Shown: positions 1-4,868 of the stretch, piece after piece
Numbering within the stretch: the stretch's first letter is position 1
Layout of the letters: every line of letters begins with the position of its first letter
Source: DATDAH01 sp036525535
GTDB taxonomy: Bacteria > Actinomycetota > Acidimicrobiia > Acidimicrobiales > DATDAH01
Assembly: GCA_036525535.1 (NCBI GenBank)
Contig: DATDAH010000140.1
Location: 1-5,679 of the forward strand
DNA: 5,679 nucleotides
Direction: 5' to 3'
The notes under the pieces: generated by a model
Databases searched by the model: none
What the model was told of the DNA's origin: nothing
The model's input: the letters and a program-made list of their open reading frames with translations, nothing else
Made by a program: the position numbers and the translations under genes

Positions 1-2
1 CC

Positions 3-137
3 CGCGAGCACTTCGAGATGCGGATCCACAAGCGCCTGCTCGACATCCTCGAGCCCTCGCCCAAGACGGTCGACAGCCTCCAGCGCCTCGACCTCCCCGC
101 CGGCGTCGACATCGAGATCAAGATCCAACAGGCCTGA
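3..137 (+). CDS. rpsJ: 30S ribosomal protein S10, C-terminal part (5' end outside window)
   Basis: The first 44 codons in this frame end at TGA 135-137 and read as the C-terminal half of S10. Recognisable segments are REHFEMRIHKRLLDI, then EPSPKTVDSLQRLDLPAGVDIEIKI, which is the highly conserved end of the family. S10 is a small-subunit head protein. In some bacteria it also acts as NusE, the NusB partner in transcription antitermination; that second role is family knowledge and cannot be judged from this fragment. Full-length S10 is about 100 residues, so a little over half the gene lies upstream of the window. It heads the S10 operon, but here it is separated from rplC by an unusually long gap of 255 nt. 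The stop codon sits in a small GGCC-TGA-GGCC inverted repeat (131-141). Confidence 0.96.
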   Translation, partial: REHFEMRIHKRLLDILEPSPKTVDSLQRLDLPAGVDIEIKIQQA

Positions 138-156
138 GGCCAAAGCGTTCTGGCGG

Positions 157-185
157 CGGTTGGTCACCTCTGGCGTGACCGACTG
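157..185 (+). repeat. Imperfect inverted repeat (hairpin) after rpsJ
   Basis: Positions 157-167 can pair with 175-185 over 11 base pairs, two of them G-U. The core is GGTCAC (162-167) with GTGACC (175-180) around a 7-nt loop. It begins 19 nt after the rpsJ stop codon. No T-rich tract follows, so it is not a classical intrinsic terminator. It could protect the rpsJ 3' end, or be an operator-like palindrome at the DNA level. Confidence 0.45.
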
Positions 186-199
186 ACGCAGTTTCGGCT

Positions 200-232
200 G
201 GCGGGGCGCGGTGGAAGCCCGGGCGCCCCGCC
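200..232 (+). repeat. Perfect 10-bp inverted repeat, possible terminator or attenuator without a T tract
   Basis: GGCGGGGCGC (200-209) is exactly complementary to GCGCCCCGCC (223-232), leaving a 13-nt loop. The sequence after the stem is GCTATCATCC, which has no T run, so a standard intrinsic terminator is not supported. Its position just before the TATCAT hexamer could mark the boundary between read-through from rpsJ and a new transcription start, but that is inference. Confidence 0.45.
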
Positions 233-240
233 GCTATCAT
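212..240 (+). promoter_or_regulatory. Weak candidate sigma-70-type promoter upstream of rplC
   Basis: TATCAT at 235-240 matches the -10 consensus at five of six positions. Seventeen bases upstream lies TGGAAG (212-217), only a partial -35 match (three of six), as is common in high-GC actinobacteria. A start near 246-248 would give a leader of about 145 nt ahead of rplC. The proposed -35 and spacer overlap the 200-232 inverted repeat, so the same bases could serve either function. In such GC-rich DNA the AT-rich hexamer stands out, but a chance match cannot be excluded. Confidence 0.3.
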
Positions 241-243
241 CCA

Positions 244-296
244 TCGGTCGTCGTACCCGGCACCGCGCCGCCTACCACCGGGTGAATCACAACCGA
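244..296 (+). promoter_or_regulatory. Two-tier stem in the proposed rplC leader
   Basis: TCGGT (244-248) can pair with ACCGA (292-296). Inside it, ACCCGG (255-260) pairs with CCGGGT (278-283), extendable by a T-G pair at 254/284. The result is a lower and an upper stem separated by unpaired bases on both sides, with a 17-nt apical loop. This was found by hand pairing. Short GC-rich stems arise easily by chance at this base composition. Confidence 0.25.
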
Positions 297-339
297 CGTC
301 TGCGCAGGCCCCGCGGGAACCGTGCAGCACAATCTGGAC

Positions 340-370
340 GCGCTCCGCTGGGCTTCGCCCTGCGGAGCGC
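340..370 (+). promoter_or_regulatory. Very strong hairpin immediately upstream of the rplC ribosome binding site
   Basis: Nine consecutive pairs join GCGCTCCGC (340-348) to GCGGAGCGC (362-370). After one T-T mismatch (349/361), GGGC (350-353) pairs with GCCC (357-360) around a 3-nt loop, giving 13 pairs in 31 nt. It ends 6 nt before GAAGGA (377-382), the rplC Shine-Dalgarno sequence. There is no T tract, so termination is unlikely. It may act as a translational control or ribosomal-protein-binding element, or as an RNA stability element. Alternatively it may be one copy of a dispersed GC-rich palindromic repeat, since the CGCTCCGC...GCGGAGCG pattern resembles such repeats in GC-rich genomes. 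Confidence 0.55.
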
Positions 371-376
371 TCGCGT

Positions 377-382
377 GAAGGA
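377..382 (+). promoter_or_regulatory. Ribosome binding site of rplC
   Basis: GAAGGA lies 10 nt before ATG 393. It supports that start over the upstream in-frame GTG at 282, which has no comparable site and would translate through the 340-370 hairpin. Confidence 0.7.
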
Positions 383-392
383 CCACCGAGAC

Positions 393-1031
393 ATGGCCAA
401 GAAAGCGATCGTCGGCGAGAAAGTCGGCATGACCCAGGTGTGGGTCGACGACCGCGTCGTTCCCGTGACCGTCATCCGGGTCGCGTCGTGCCGCGTCGTG
501 CAGCTGAAGACCCCCGAGACCGACGGGTACAGCGCCGTGCAGGTCACCCTCGGGCAGCAGAAGCCCCAGCGCCTGAGCGGCGGCGAGCGGGGCCACTTCG
601 ACAAGGCCGGCGTCGAGCCTGGCAAGAAGCTCGTGGAGCTGCGGGTCGATGACACCTCCGAGTACACGATCGGCCAGCAGATCAAGGCCGACCTGCTGGA
701 GGCCGGCGAGCGGGTCGACGTGACCGCCGTCAGCAAGGGCAAGGGCTTCGCCGGGGTCATGAAGCGCCACAACTTCAAAGGCCAACGAGCCAGCCACGGT
801 GCCCACCGGGTCCACCGGGCGCCGGGGGCCATCGGCGCCTGCGCCACCCCCGCCCGCGTGTTCAAGGGCACCCGGATGGCCGGCCGCACCGGCGGCATCA
901 AGGTGACCACGCTCAACCTGGAAGTGGTGGAGGCCGACGCCGAGCGCGACCTGATCCTGGTCAAGGGATCGGTTCCCGGCGCCAACGGCGGCCTCGTCAT
1001 CATCCGGGACGCCGTGAAGGCAGGTGTGTGA
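393..1031 (+). CDS. rplC: 50S ribosomal protein L3
   Basis: The 212-residue product matches the L3 family in length (E. coli 209). L3 binds 23S rRNA early in assembly, and its extended finger reaches towards the peptidyl transferase centre. Visible signatures are KKAIVGEKVGMTQ at the N-terminus (residues 3-15), SKGKGFAGVMKRHNFKG (114-130), the finger ASHGAHRVHRAPGAIGACATP (about 133-153), RVFKGTRMAGR (155-165) and the end DLILVKGSVPGANGG (186-200). The start at ATG 393 fits the family N-terminus and the GAAGGA site. Starting at GTG 282 would add 37 non-conserved residues. By alignment from memory, the place of the methylated Gln150 of E. coli L3 (the PrmB target) is Ala151 here. A 255-nt gap lies upstream and rplD follows after 1 nt. 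Confidence 0.97.
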   Translation: MAKKAIVGEKVGMTQVWVDDRVVPVTVIRVASCRVVQLKTPETDGYSAVQVTLGQQKPQRLSGGERGHFDKAGVEPGKKLVELRVDDTSEYTIGQQIKADLLEAGERVDVTAVSKGKGFAGVMKRHNFKGQRASHGAHRVHRAPGAIGACATPARVFKGTRMAGRTGGIKVTTLNLEVVEADAERDLILVKGSVPGANGGLVIIRDAVKAGV

Positions 1032-1032
1032 C

Positions 1033-1692
1033 ATGGCGAGCATCGACGTGAAGTCGGCCACGGGCAAGAAGGCCGGCACCGCCGACCTCGAGGAGTCCTG
1101 GTTCGGCATCGAGCCCAACGTGCCGGTCATGCACCAGGTGGTGACGGCCCAGCTGGCCGCCCGCCGCGCCGGCTCCCACCACACCCTCACCCGGGCCCAG
1201 GTCCGCGGTGGTGGGGCCAAGCCCTGGCGCCAGAAGGGCACCGGCCGGGCCCGGCAAGGCTCCATTCGGGCCCCGCACTGGCGCGGTGGCGGCGTGGCCC
1301 ACGGCCCCAAGACCCGCAACTACGCCCAGCGCACCCCCAAGAAGATGATCCGCCTGGCCCTGCGCTCCGCCCTGTCCGACCGGGCCGCCGAGGACAAGGT
1401 CCTGGTCATCGACGACTGGGGCTTCGACGCCCCCAGCACCAAAGCCGCTCTGTCCGCCCTCGCCGCCCTGGAGCTGGAGGGCAAGGTCCTGGTGGTCCTC
1501 GGCGACGACGACGTGGCTGCCCTCAAGAGCTTCCGCAACCTGCCCGGCATCCAGACGATCCGCGCCCGGGAGCTGAACGCCTACGACGTGCTGGTCAACG
1601 ACTGGATCGTCTTCACCGAGGCCACCCTGCCCGGCGGCGAGCCCGCCCCGGCTGCCGCGCCCGAGGCCGACAGCACGGAGGAGGAGGGCTGA
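1033..1692 (+). CDS. rplD: 50S ribosomal protein L4 (L1e family)
   Basis: The 219-residue product is L4, a primary 23S rRNA binder whose long loop lines the peptide exit tunnel. In E. coli it also represses its own S10 operon; whether that holds here is unknown. The tunnel loop is clear at about residues 46-95 (RAGSHHTLTRAQVRGGGAKPWRQKGTGRARQGS, then the HWRGGGVAHGPKTRNY segment). The C-terminal globular part follows, with KVLVIDDW (122-129), KVLVVLGDD (151-159) and FRNLPGI (167-173). ATG 1033 is chosen: AGGTG (1022-1026) sits 6 nt upstream, and the GTG at 1024 has no well-spaced site. The last 20 residues (GGEPAPAAAPEADSTEEEG) form an acidic Ala/Pro-rich tail absent from E. coli L4 (201 residues). 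The stop overlaps the rplW start by 1 nt. Confidence 0.97.
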   Translation: MASIDVKSATGKKAGTADLEESWFGIEPNVPVMHQVVTAQLAARRAGSHHTLTRAQVRGGGAKPWRQKGTGRARQGSIRAPHWRGGGVAHGPKTRNYAQRTPKKMIRLALRSALSDRAAEDKVLVIDDWGFDAPSTKAALSALAALELEGKVLVVLGDDDVAALKSFRNLPGIQTIRARELNAYDVLVNDWIVFTEATLPGGEPAPAAAPEADSTEEEG

Positions 1693-1982
1693 TGAAGGAC
1701 GCCCGCCAGGTCATCATCGAGCCGATCGTCTCCGAGAAGTCCTACGCCCTCCTCGAAGAGGGCGTCTACACCTTCAAGGTCCACCCCACGGCCTCCAAGC
1801 CCGAGATCCGCGACGCCGTCGAGACGATCTTCGGGGTCAGCGTGACCAAGGTGAACACGCTCAACCGCAAGGGCAAGCGCCGCCGCAACCGCCGCACCGG
1901 CACCTTCGGGAAGCGGCCCGACACCAAGCGCGCCCTCGTCACCCTCGCCGAGGGTGACTCGATCGAACTGTTCGGGAGCTGA
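1692..1982 (+). CDS. rplW: 50S ribosomal protein L23
   Basis: This is a 96-residue L23, the tunnel-exit protein that in bacteria docks trigger factor and the signal recognition particle. The family start (QVIIEPIVSEKSYALLEEGVY) is at residues 6-26, followed by YTFKVHPTASKPEIRDAVE and the FGVSVTKVNT strand (47-56). The basic arm KGKRRRNRRTGTFGKRPDTKRA (60-81) contacts 23S rRNA, and the last strand ends SIELFGS. Length is near the usual 95-100. The start ATG overlaps the rplD stop (TGATG, 1690-1694). The perfect AGGAGG at 1682-1687 lies 4 nt upstream, inside the acidic EEEG tail codons of rplD, so the tail sequence doubles as a strong ribosome binding site. Confidence 0.97.
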   Translation: MKDARQVIIEPIVSEKSYALLEEGVYTFKVHPTASKPEIRDAVETIFGVSVTKVNTLNRKGKRRRNRRTGTFGKRPDTKRALVTLAEGDSIELFGS

Positions 1983-1984
1983 GC

Positions 1985-2821
1985 ATGGGCACTCGCAAGC
2001 GCAAGCCGACCAGCGCCGGGCGCCGGTTCCAGACCGTCTCGGACTTCGAGTCGATCACCAAGGACCGGCCCGAGAAGTCGCTGCTGGCCAAGAAGAACTC
2101 GACCGGTGGGCGCAACAACCACGGTCGCAAGACGGCCCGCCACCGCGGTGGCGGCCACAAGCAGCAGTACCGCGTCATCGACTTCAAGCGGAACAAGGAC
2201 GGCGTGCCCGCCACCGTGGCCGGCATCGAGTACGACCCCAACCGCAACTGCCGCATCGCGCTGCTGCACTACCACGACGGCGAGAAGGGCTACATCCTGG
2301 CGCCCGAGGGGGTCACTGTCGGCGACAAGCTGCAGAACGGCCAGGGCTCCGACATCCGTCCCGGCAACGCCCTGCCCATGCGCTACATCCCCGTCGGCAC
2401 CGTGGTCCACAACGTGGAGCTGCGGGTCGGCCAGGGCGGCCGCATGGCTCGCAGCGCCGGCACCAGCGTCCAGCTGGTCGCCAAGGAGGGCGACTGGGCC
2501 ACCCTGCGCCTGCCGTCCACCGAGATGCGCCGCGTGCCCATCGACTGCCGGGCCACCGTCGGCACCGTCGGCAACGCCGAGGCCGAGCTGCTCAAGATCG
2601 GCAAGGCCGGCCGCAACCGCTGGAAGGGCGTCCGCCCCCAGACCCGCGGCGTGGCCATGAACCCCGTCGACCACCCGCTGGGTGGCGGCGAGGGCAAGAG
2701 CTCGGGTGGACGCCACCCCGTGTCGCCTTGGGGCAAGCCCGAGGGCCGGACGCGCAAGAAGAACAAGGACTCGGACAAGCTCATCATCCGTCGGCGCCGC
2801 CGGCGGGGTGGGCGGAGGTAG
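1985..2821 (+). CDS. rplB: 50S ribosomal protein L2
   Basis: The 278-residue product aligns with E. coli L2 (273) along its length. L2 is a universally conserved 23S rRNA protein needed for subunit association and for peptidyl transferase function. Signatures include KPTSAGRR (7-14), GGRNNHGRKTARHRGGGHKQQYRVIDFKR (41-69), the IEYDPNRN segment (81-88), GNALPMRYIPVGTVVHNVE (127-145), GRMARSAGT (152-160), GVRPQTRGVAMNPVDHP (215-231) and GGRHPVSPWGKPEGRTRK (241-258). His230 corresponds to the functionally important His229 of E. coli (numbered without Met). The second histidine of the usual HPHGGGEG motif is Leu232 here (codon 2678-2680). The C-terminus is very arginine-rich. GGGAG (1974-1978) is 6 nt upstream, and the gap from rplW is 2 nt. 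It is the only complete gene here ending in TAG. Confidence 0.98.
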   Translation: MGTRKRKPTSAGRRFQTVSDFESITKDRPEKSLLAKKNSTGGRNNHGRKTARHRGGGHKQQYRVIDFKRNKDGVPATVAGIEYDPNRNCRIALLHYHDGEKGYILAPEGVTVGDKLQNGQGSDIRPGNALPMRYIPVGTVVHNVELRVGQGGRMARSAGTSVQLVAKEGDWATLRLPSTEMRRVPIDCRATVGTVGNAEAELLKIGKAGRNRWKGVRPQTRGVAMNPVDHPLGGGEGKSSGGRHPVSPWGKPEGRTRKKNKDSDKLIIRRRRRRGGRR

Positions 2822-2824
2822 ATC

Positions 2825-3103
2825 ATGCCCCGCAGCCTCAAGAAGGGCCCTTTCGTCGACGACCACCTGCTCAAGAAGGTGGATGCGTTGAACGAGAGTG
2901 GCGAGAAGAAGGTCATCCAGACCTGGTCTCGCCGGTCCACGATCATCCCGGAGATGGTGGGTCACACCATCGCCGTCCACGACGGCCGCAAGCACGTGCC
3001 CGTCTACATCACCGAGTCCATGGTCGGTCACAAGCTGGGCGAGTTCGCCCCCACGCGCACCTTCCGCGCCCACGCCGGCCAGGAACGGGCGGGTCGACGC
3101 TGA
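2825..3103 (+). CDS. rpsS: 30S ribosomal protein S19
   Basis: The 92-residue product has exactly the E. coli S19 length. S19 is a small-subunit head protein that pairs with S13 and takes part in the bridge to the 50S subunit. Nearly the whole chain is family consensus: PRSLKKGPFVDDHLLKKV (2-19), IQTWSRRSTIIPEMVGHTIAVHDGRKHVPVYI (31-62), MVGHKLGEFAPTRTFRAH (66-83). GGAGG at 2814-2818, in the final arginine codons of rplB, is 6 nt before the ATG; the gap to rplB is 3 nt. The stop overlaps the start of rplV in TGATG (3101-3105). Confidence 0.98.
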   Translation: MPRSLKKGPFVDDHLLKKVDALNESGEKKVIQTWSRRSTIIPEMVGHTIAVHDGRKHVPVYITESMVGHKLGEFAPTRTFRAHAGQERAGRR

Positions 3104-3921
3104 TGGCTGCCCCCGCCGCGGTCAGGGACCGTCCGCACACCCAGGCTCAGGTGCGCTACGTGCGCATGTCGGCCTCGAAGGCCCGCCAGGTCCTGGATCT
3201 GATCCGGGGCAAGTCCGTCGGTGCCGCCGACGACGTCCTGGCCCTCTCCGAGCGCGACGCCGCGCTGGTCATCCAGAAGTGCCTGCGCTCGGCCGTGGCC
3301 AACGCCGAGCACAACGACGGCCTCGACCCCGAGGAGCTCTTCGTGGCGACCTGTTTCGCCGACGAGGGCCCGACGCTGCGCCGCTTCCGCCCCCGGGCCC
3401 GCGGCCGCGCCACCCGGATCCGCAAGCGGACCTGCCACATCACGGTGATCGTGGCCCGCTACTCGCCCGACGAGCTGGCCGTGCGCCGCGAGATCGAGCG
3501 GACCAAGGGCAGCGGCAAGGGCCGCAGCTCCGACGCCTCCAGCCGCCGTCGCCGGGTGGCCAAGAGCCGGGGTGAAGAGGTCCCGACCGAGGACGCCGTC
3601 GAGGAGACGGTCGACGAGCCGACGGTCGACGAGACCGACACGGCCGTCGAGGCGACCGCCGAGGAGCTCGTCGAAGAACACACCAAGGATGAGCTGCTCG
3701 AGATCGCCGACGACGCCGGGGTCGAGGTGGCCAAGAGCTCGAACAAGGCCGAGATCGCCGGGGCCATCGAGGTGGCGACGGCGTCGGCCGACGAGCTGGC
3801 CGAGGCCCACACGAAGGACGAGCTGCTGGAGCTGGCCGAGCAGGCCGGCGTCGAGGTGGCCAAGAGCTGGACGAAGCCCCAGATCGCCGAGGCGATCGTG
3901 GCTTCACGAGAGGACGACTGA
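3103..3921 (+). CDS. rplV: 50S ribosomal protein L22 with a ~150-residue C-terminal extension carrying a duplicated SAP/HeH-like module
   Basis: The product has 272 residues, against about 110 for E. coli L22. Residues 14-120 are a normal L22 core: QVRYVRMSASKARQVLDLIRG at the start, then the long beta-hairpin that enters the exit tunnel, DEGPTLRRFRPRARGRATRIRKRTCHITV (about 87-115). Beyond it come a basic stretch (121-156, with RRRRVAKSR), an acidic Val/Thr/Asp/Glu linker (157-185), and two similar modules at 186-225 and 229-268. These share HTKDELLE, AGVEVAKS and a final IAxAI, with 26 of 40 positions identical by hand alignment. The pattern (helix, loop ending in Lys, helix) resembles SAP, HeH and Rho N-terminal motifs; this assignment is inference. 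The frame is intact: the extension ends in an overlap with rpsC and carries that gene's ribosome binding site. Its own start overlaps the rpsS stop and has only a weak upstream site, suggesting coupled reinitiation. Confidence 0.95.
   Translation: MAAPAAVRDRPHTQAQVRYVRMSASKARQVLDLIRGKSVGAADDVLALSERDAALVIQKCLRSAVANAEHNDGLDPEELFVATCFADEGPTLRRFRPRARGRATRIRKRTCHITVIVARYSPDELAVRREIERTKGSGKGRSSDASSRRRRVAKSRGEEVPTEDAVEETVDEPTVDETDTAVEATAEELVEEHTKDELLEIADDAGVEVAKSSNKAEIAGAIEVATASADELAEAHTKDELLELAEQAGVEVAKSWTKPQIAEAIVASREDD
3606..3633 (+). repeat. Short tandem repeat in the L22 acidic linker
   Basis: GACGGTCGACGAG occurs at 3606-3618 and again at 3621-3633, a 15-nt period equal to five codons. It encodes successive TVDE units (residues 169-177). 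This is consistent with linker growth by slippage. Confidence 0.7.
3658..3906 (+). repeat. Internal direct duplication within rplV (two ~120-nt units, 129-nt spacing)
   Basis: Unit 1 (3658-3777) and unit 2 (3787-3906) encode the two C-terminal modules of L22. They share an exact 19-nt stretch, GTCGAGGTGGCCAAGAGCT, at 3721-3739 and 3850-3868, and are otherwise diverged mainly at wobble positions and in the module ends. Conservation is stronger at protein than DNA level, which fits an older duplication kept under selection rather than an assembly artefact. Confidence 0.8.
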
Positions 3922-4868
3922 TGGGACAGAAGGTCAACCCTTATGGGTTCCGACTCGGGGTCACCACCGACTGGAAGTCGCGCTGGTTCGCGGACCGCGA
4001 GGAGTACGCCGACTTCATCATCGAGGACTGGAAGATCCGGGACTACCTGATGGGGGAGCTGCCCCACGCCGCCATCAGCCGGGTCGAGGTCGAGCGCACG
4101 CGTGACCGCCTGCGCATCGACGTCCACACCGCGCGCCCCGGCATCGTCATCGGTCGCCGCGGCGCCGAGGCCGACCGCCTGCGGGCCGGGCTGACGAAGA
4201 TCACCGGCAACGCCAAGGTCCAGCTCAACATCCAGGAGATCAAGCAGCCCGAGCTCGACGCCGCGCTGATCGCCCAGGGTGTCGCCGACCAGCTCGCCGG
4301 CCGGGTCGCCTTCCGCCGGGCCATGAAGCGGGCCGTGCAGAACGCCCAGAAGGCCGGTGCCCAGGGCATCCGGGTCCAGTGCTCGGGTCGCCTCGGCGGT
4401 TCCGAGATGGCCCGCACCGAGTGGTACCGCGAGGGTCGGGTCCCCCTGCACACCCTGCGGGCCGACATCGACTACGGCCTGCGTGAGGCCCACACCACCG
4501 CCGGCCGCATCGGCGTGAAGGTCTGGATCTACAAGGGCGACATCCTCCCCTACAAGCCCGCCAACGAGGAGAAGAGCGTCCGTGAGGCGGCCATGGCCGT
4601 CGGCGAGACCTCCGGCCAGGCCGCGCCCGAGCCCCGGGTCGTGTCCTCCACCGCCGCCCGCAAGCGCGAAGAGGAGAAGGCCCAGAAGGAAGCGGCCGCC
4701 GCGGCTGCCGCCGAGGCCGACGCGGAGCCGACCGAGGACGCGCCGGAGCCCCTCATCAAGGAGGCCGATCCCGAGTTCGAGCGCCTCCTCGCCGAGGAAG
4801 AGGAGATCGAGCGGACCACCCGCGAGCACCACGAGACGCCGCACTTCCGCCCGGGAGACGCTGACTGA
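3921..4868 (+). CDS. rpsC: 30S ribosomal protein S3 with a long acidic C-terminal extension
   Basis: The 315-residue product is S3 (E. coli 233), a 30S head protein at the mRNA entry channel. The family start MGQKVNPYGFRLG is intact. The type II KH domain (about 39-107) carries the loop G-R-R-G at 78-81 in ARPGIVIGRRG. The C-terminal domain has FRRAMKRAVQNA (131-142), whose Arg132, Arg133 and Lys136 correspond to residues tied to mRNA unwinding in E. coli, then SGRLGGSEMARTEWYREGRVPLHTLRADIDYG (155-186) and KVWIYKGDILP (200-210). Residues 212-315 are additional: Lys/Glu-rich KREEEKAQKEAAAAAAAEADAEP (248-270), then FERLLAEEEEIERTTREHHE (286-305), strongly charged and probably helical or coiled-coil. 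GAGAGGA (3908-3914) sits 6 nt before the ATG, and TGATG overlaps join it to rplV and rplP. Confidence 0.97.
   Translation: MGQKVNPYGFRLGVTTDWKSRWFADREEYADFIIEDWKIRDYLMGELPHAAISRVEVERTRDRLRIDVHTARPGIVIGRRGAEADRLRAGLTKITGNAKVQLNIQEIKQPELDAALIAQGVADQLAGRVAFRRAMKRAVQNAQKAGAQGIRVQCSGRLGGSEMARTEWYREGRVPLHTLRADIDYGLREAHTTAGRIGVKVWIYKGDILPYKPANEEKSVREAAMAVGETSGQAAPEPRVVSSTAARKREEEKAQKEAAAAAAAEADAEPTEDAPEPLIKEADPEFERLLAEEEEIERTTREHHETPHFRPGDAD

Larger units (their letters stand above)
138..392 (+). promoter_or_regulatory. Structured 255-nt non-coding gap between rpsJ and rplC; candidate promoter/leader region
   Basis: No convincing gene lies here. In the standard S10 operon rpsJ and rplC are separated by only tens of bases, so the gap is long. 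Read directly, it contains inverted repeats at 157-185, 200-232, 244-296 (two nested stems), 300-327 and 340-370, a TATCAT hexamer at 235-240, and the rplC ribosome binding site at 377-382. Together these suggest an internal promoter followed by a folded mRNA leader for rplC and the genes downstream. Autoregulation by a product of the operon, as E. coli L4 does at the S10 leader, is a plausible but unproven role. I do not recognise a described leader RNA family in it. Confidence 0.5.

Noticed and set aside
200..240. Classical rho-independent terminator after rpsJ
   Set aside because: The hairpin is good but no T tract follows. It is kept only as a possible attenuator or operator.
310..317. 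CCCGCGGG palindrome
   Set aside because: An 8-bp self-complementary word without a loop is expected by chance at this GC content.
282..392. GTG at 282 as an upstream start of rplC, adding 37 residues
   Set aside because: The added residues are Arg-rich and non-conserved, run through the 340-370 hairpin, and lack a good ribosome binding site. The L3 family begins at ATG 393.
1024..1032. GTG 1024 as the rplD start
   Set aside because: GAAGG would be only 3 nt away, whereas ATG 1033 has AGGTG at a proper 6-nt spacing and fits the family start.
237..1319. 360-codon open frame on the minus strand across the rpsJ-rplC gap, rplC and rplD
   Set aside because: Shadow of rplC and rplD codon bias, with no recognisable domain and no plausible minus-strand context.
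1766..3073. 435-codon open frame on the minus strand
   Set aside because: It lies antisense to rplW, rplB and rpsS. Its Ala/Gly/Leu/Asp-rich low-complexity product is typical of the mirror frame of GC-rich codons, and it matches no family.
1954..3102. Long plus-strand frame running into rplV from upstream, suggesting a giant fusion
   Set aside because: The upstream part is the +2 shadow of rplB and rpsS (Arg/Pro/His-rich). The true rplV start is ATG 3103, overlapping the rpsS stop.
3500..3921. Frameshift or assembly error as the cause of the long L22 tail
   Set aside because: The tail holds two homologous, compositionally ordered modules in one frame, and it ends with a ribosome binding site and a TGATG overlap with rpsC like the other junctions.
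3459..4844. 461-codon open frame on the minus strand, with Ser-rich runs
   Set aside because: It is antisense to rplV and rpsC. The serine runs are just the complement of the GAG/GAC-rich acidic tails of L22 and S3.
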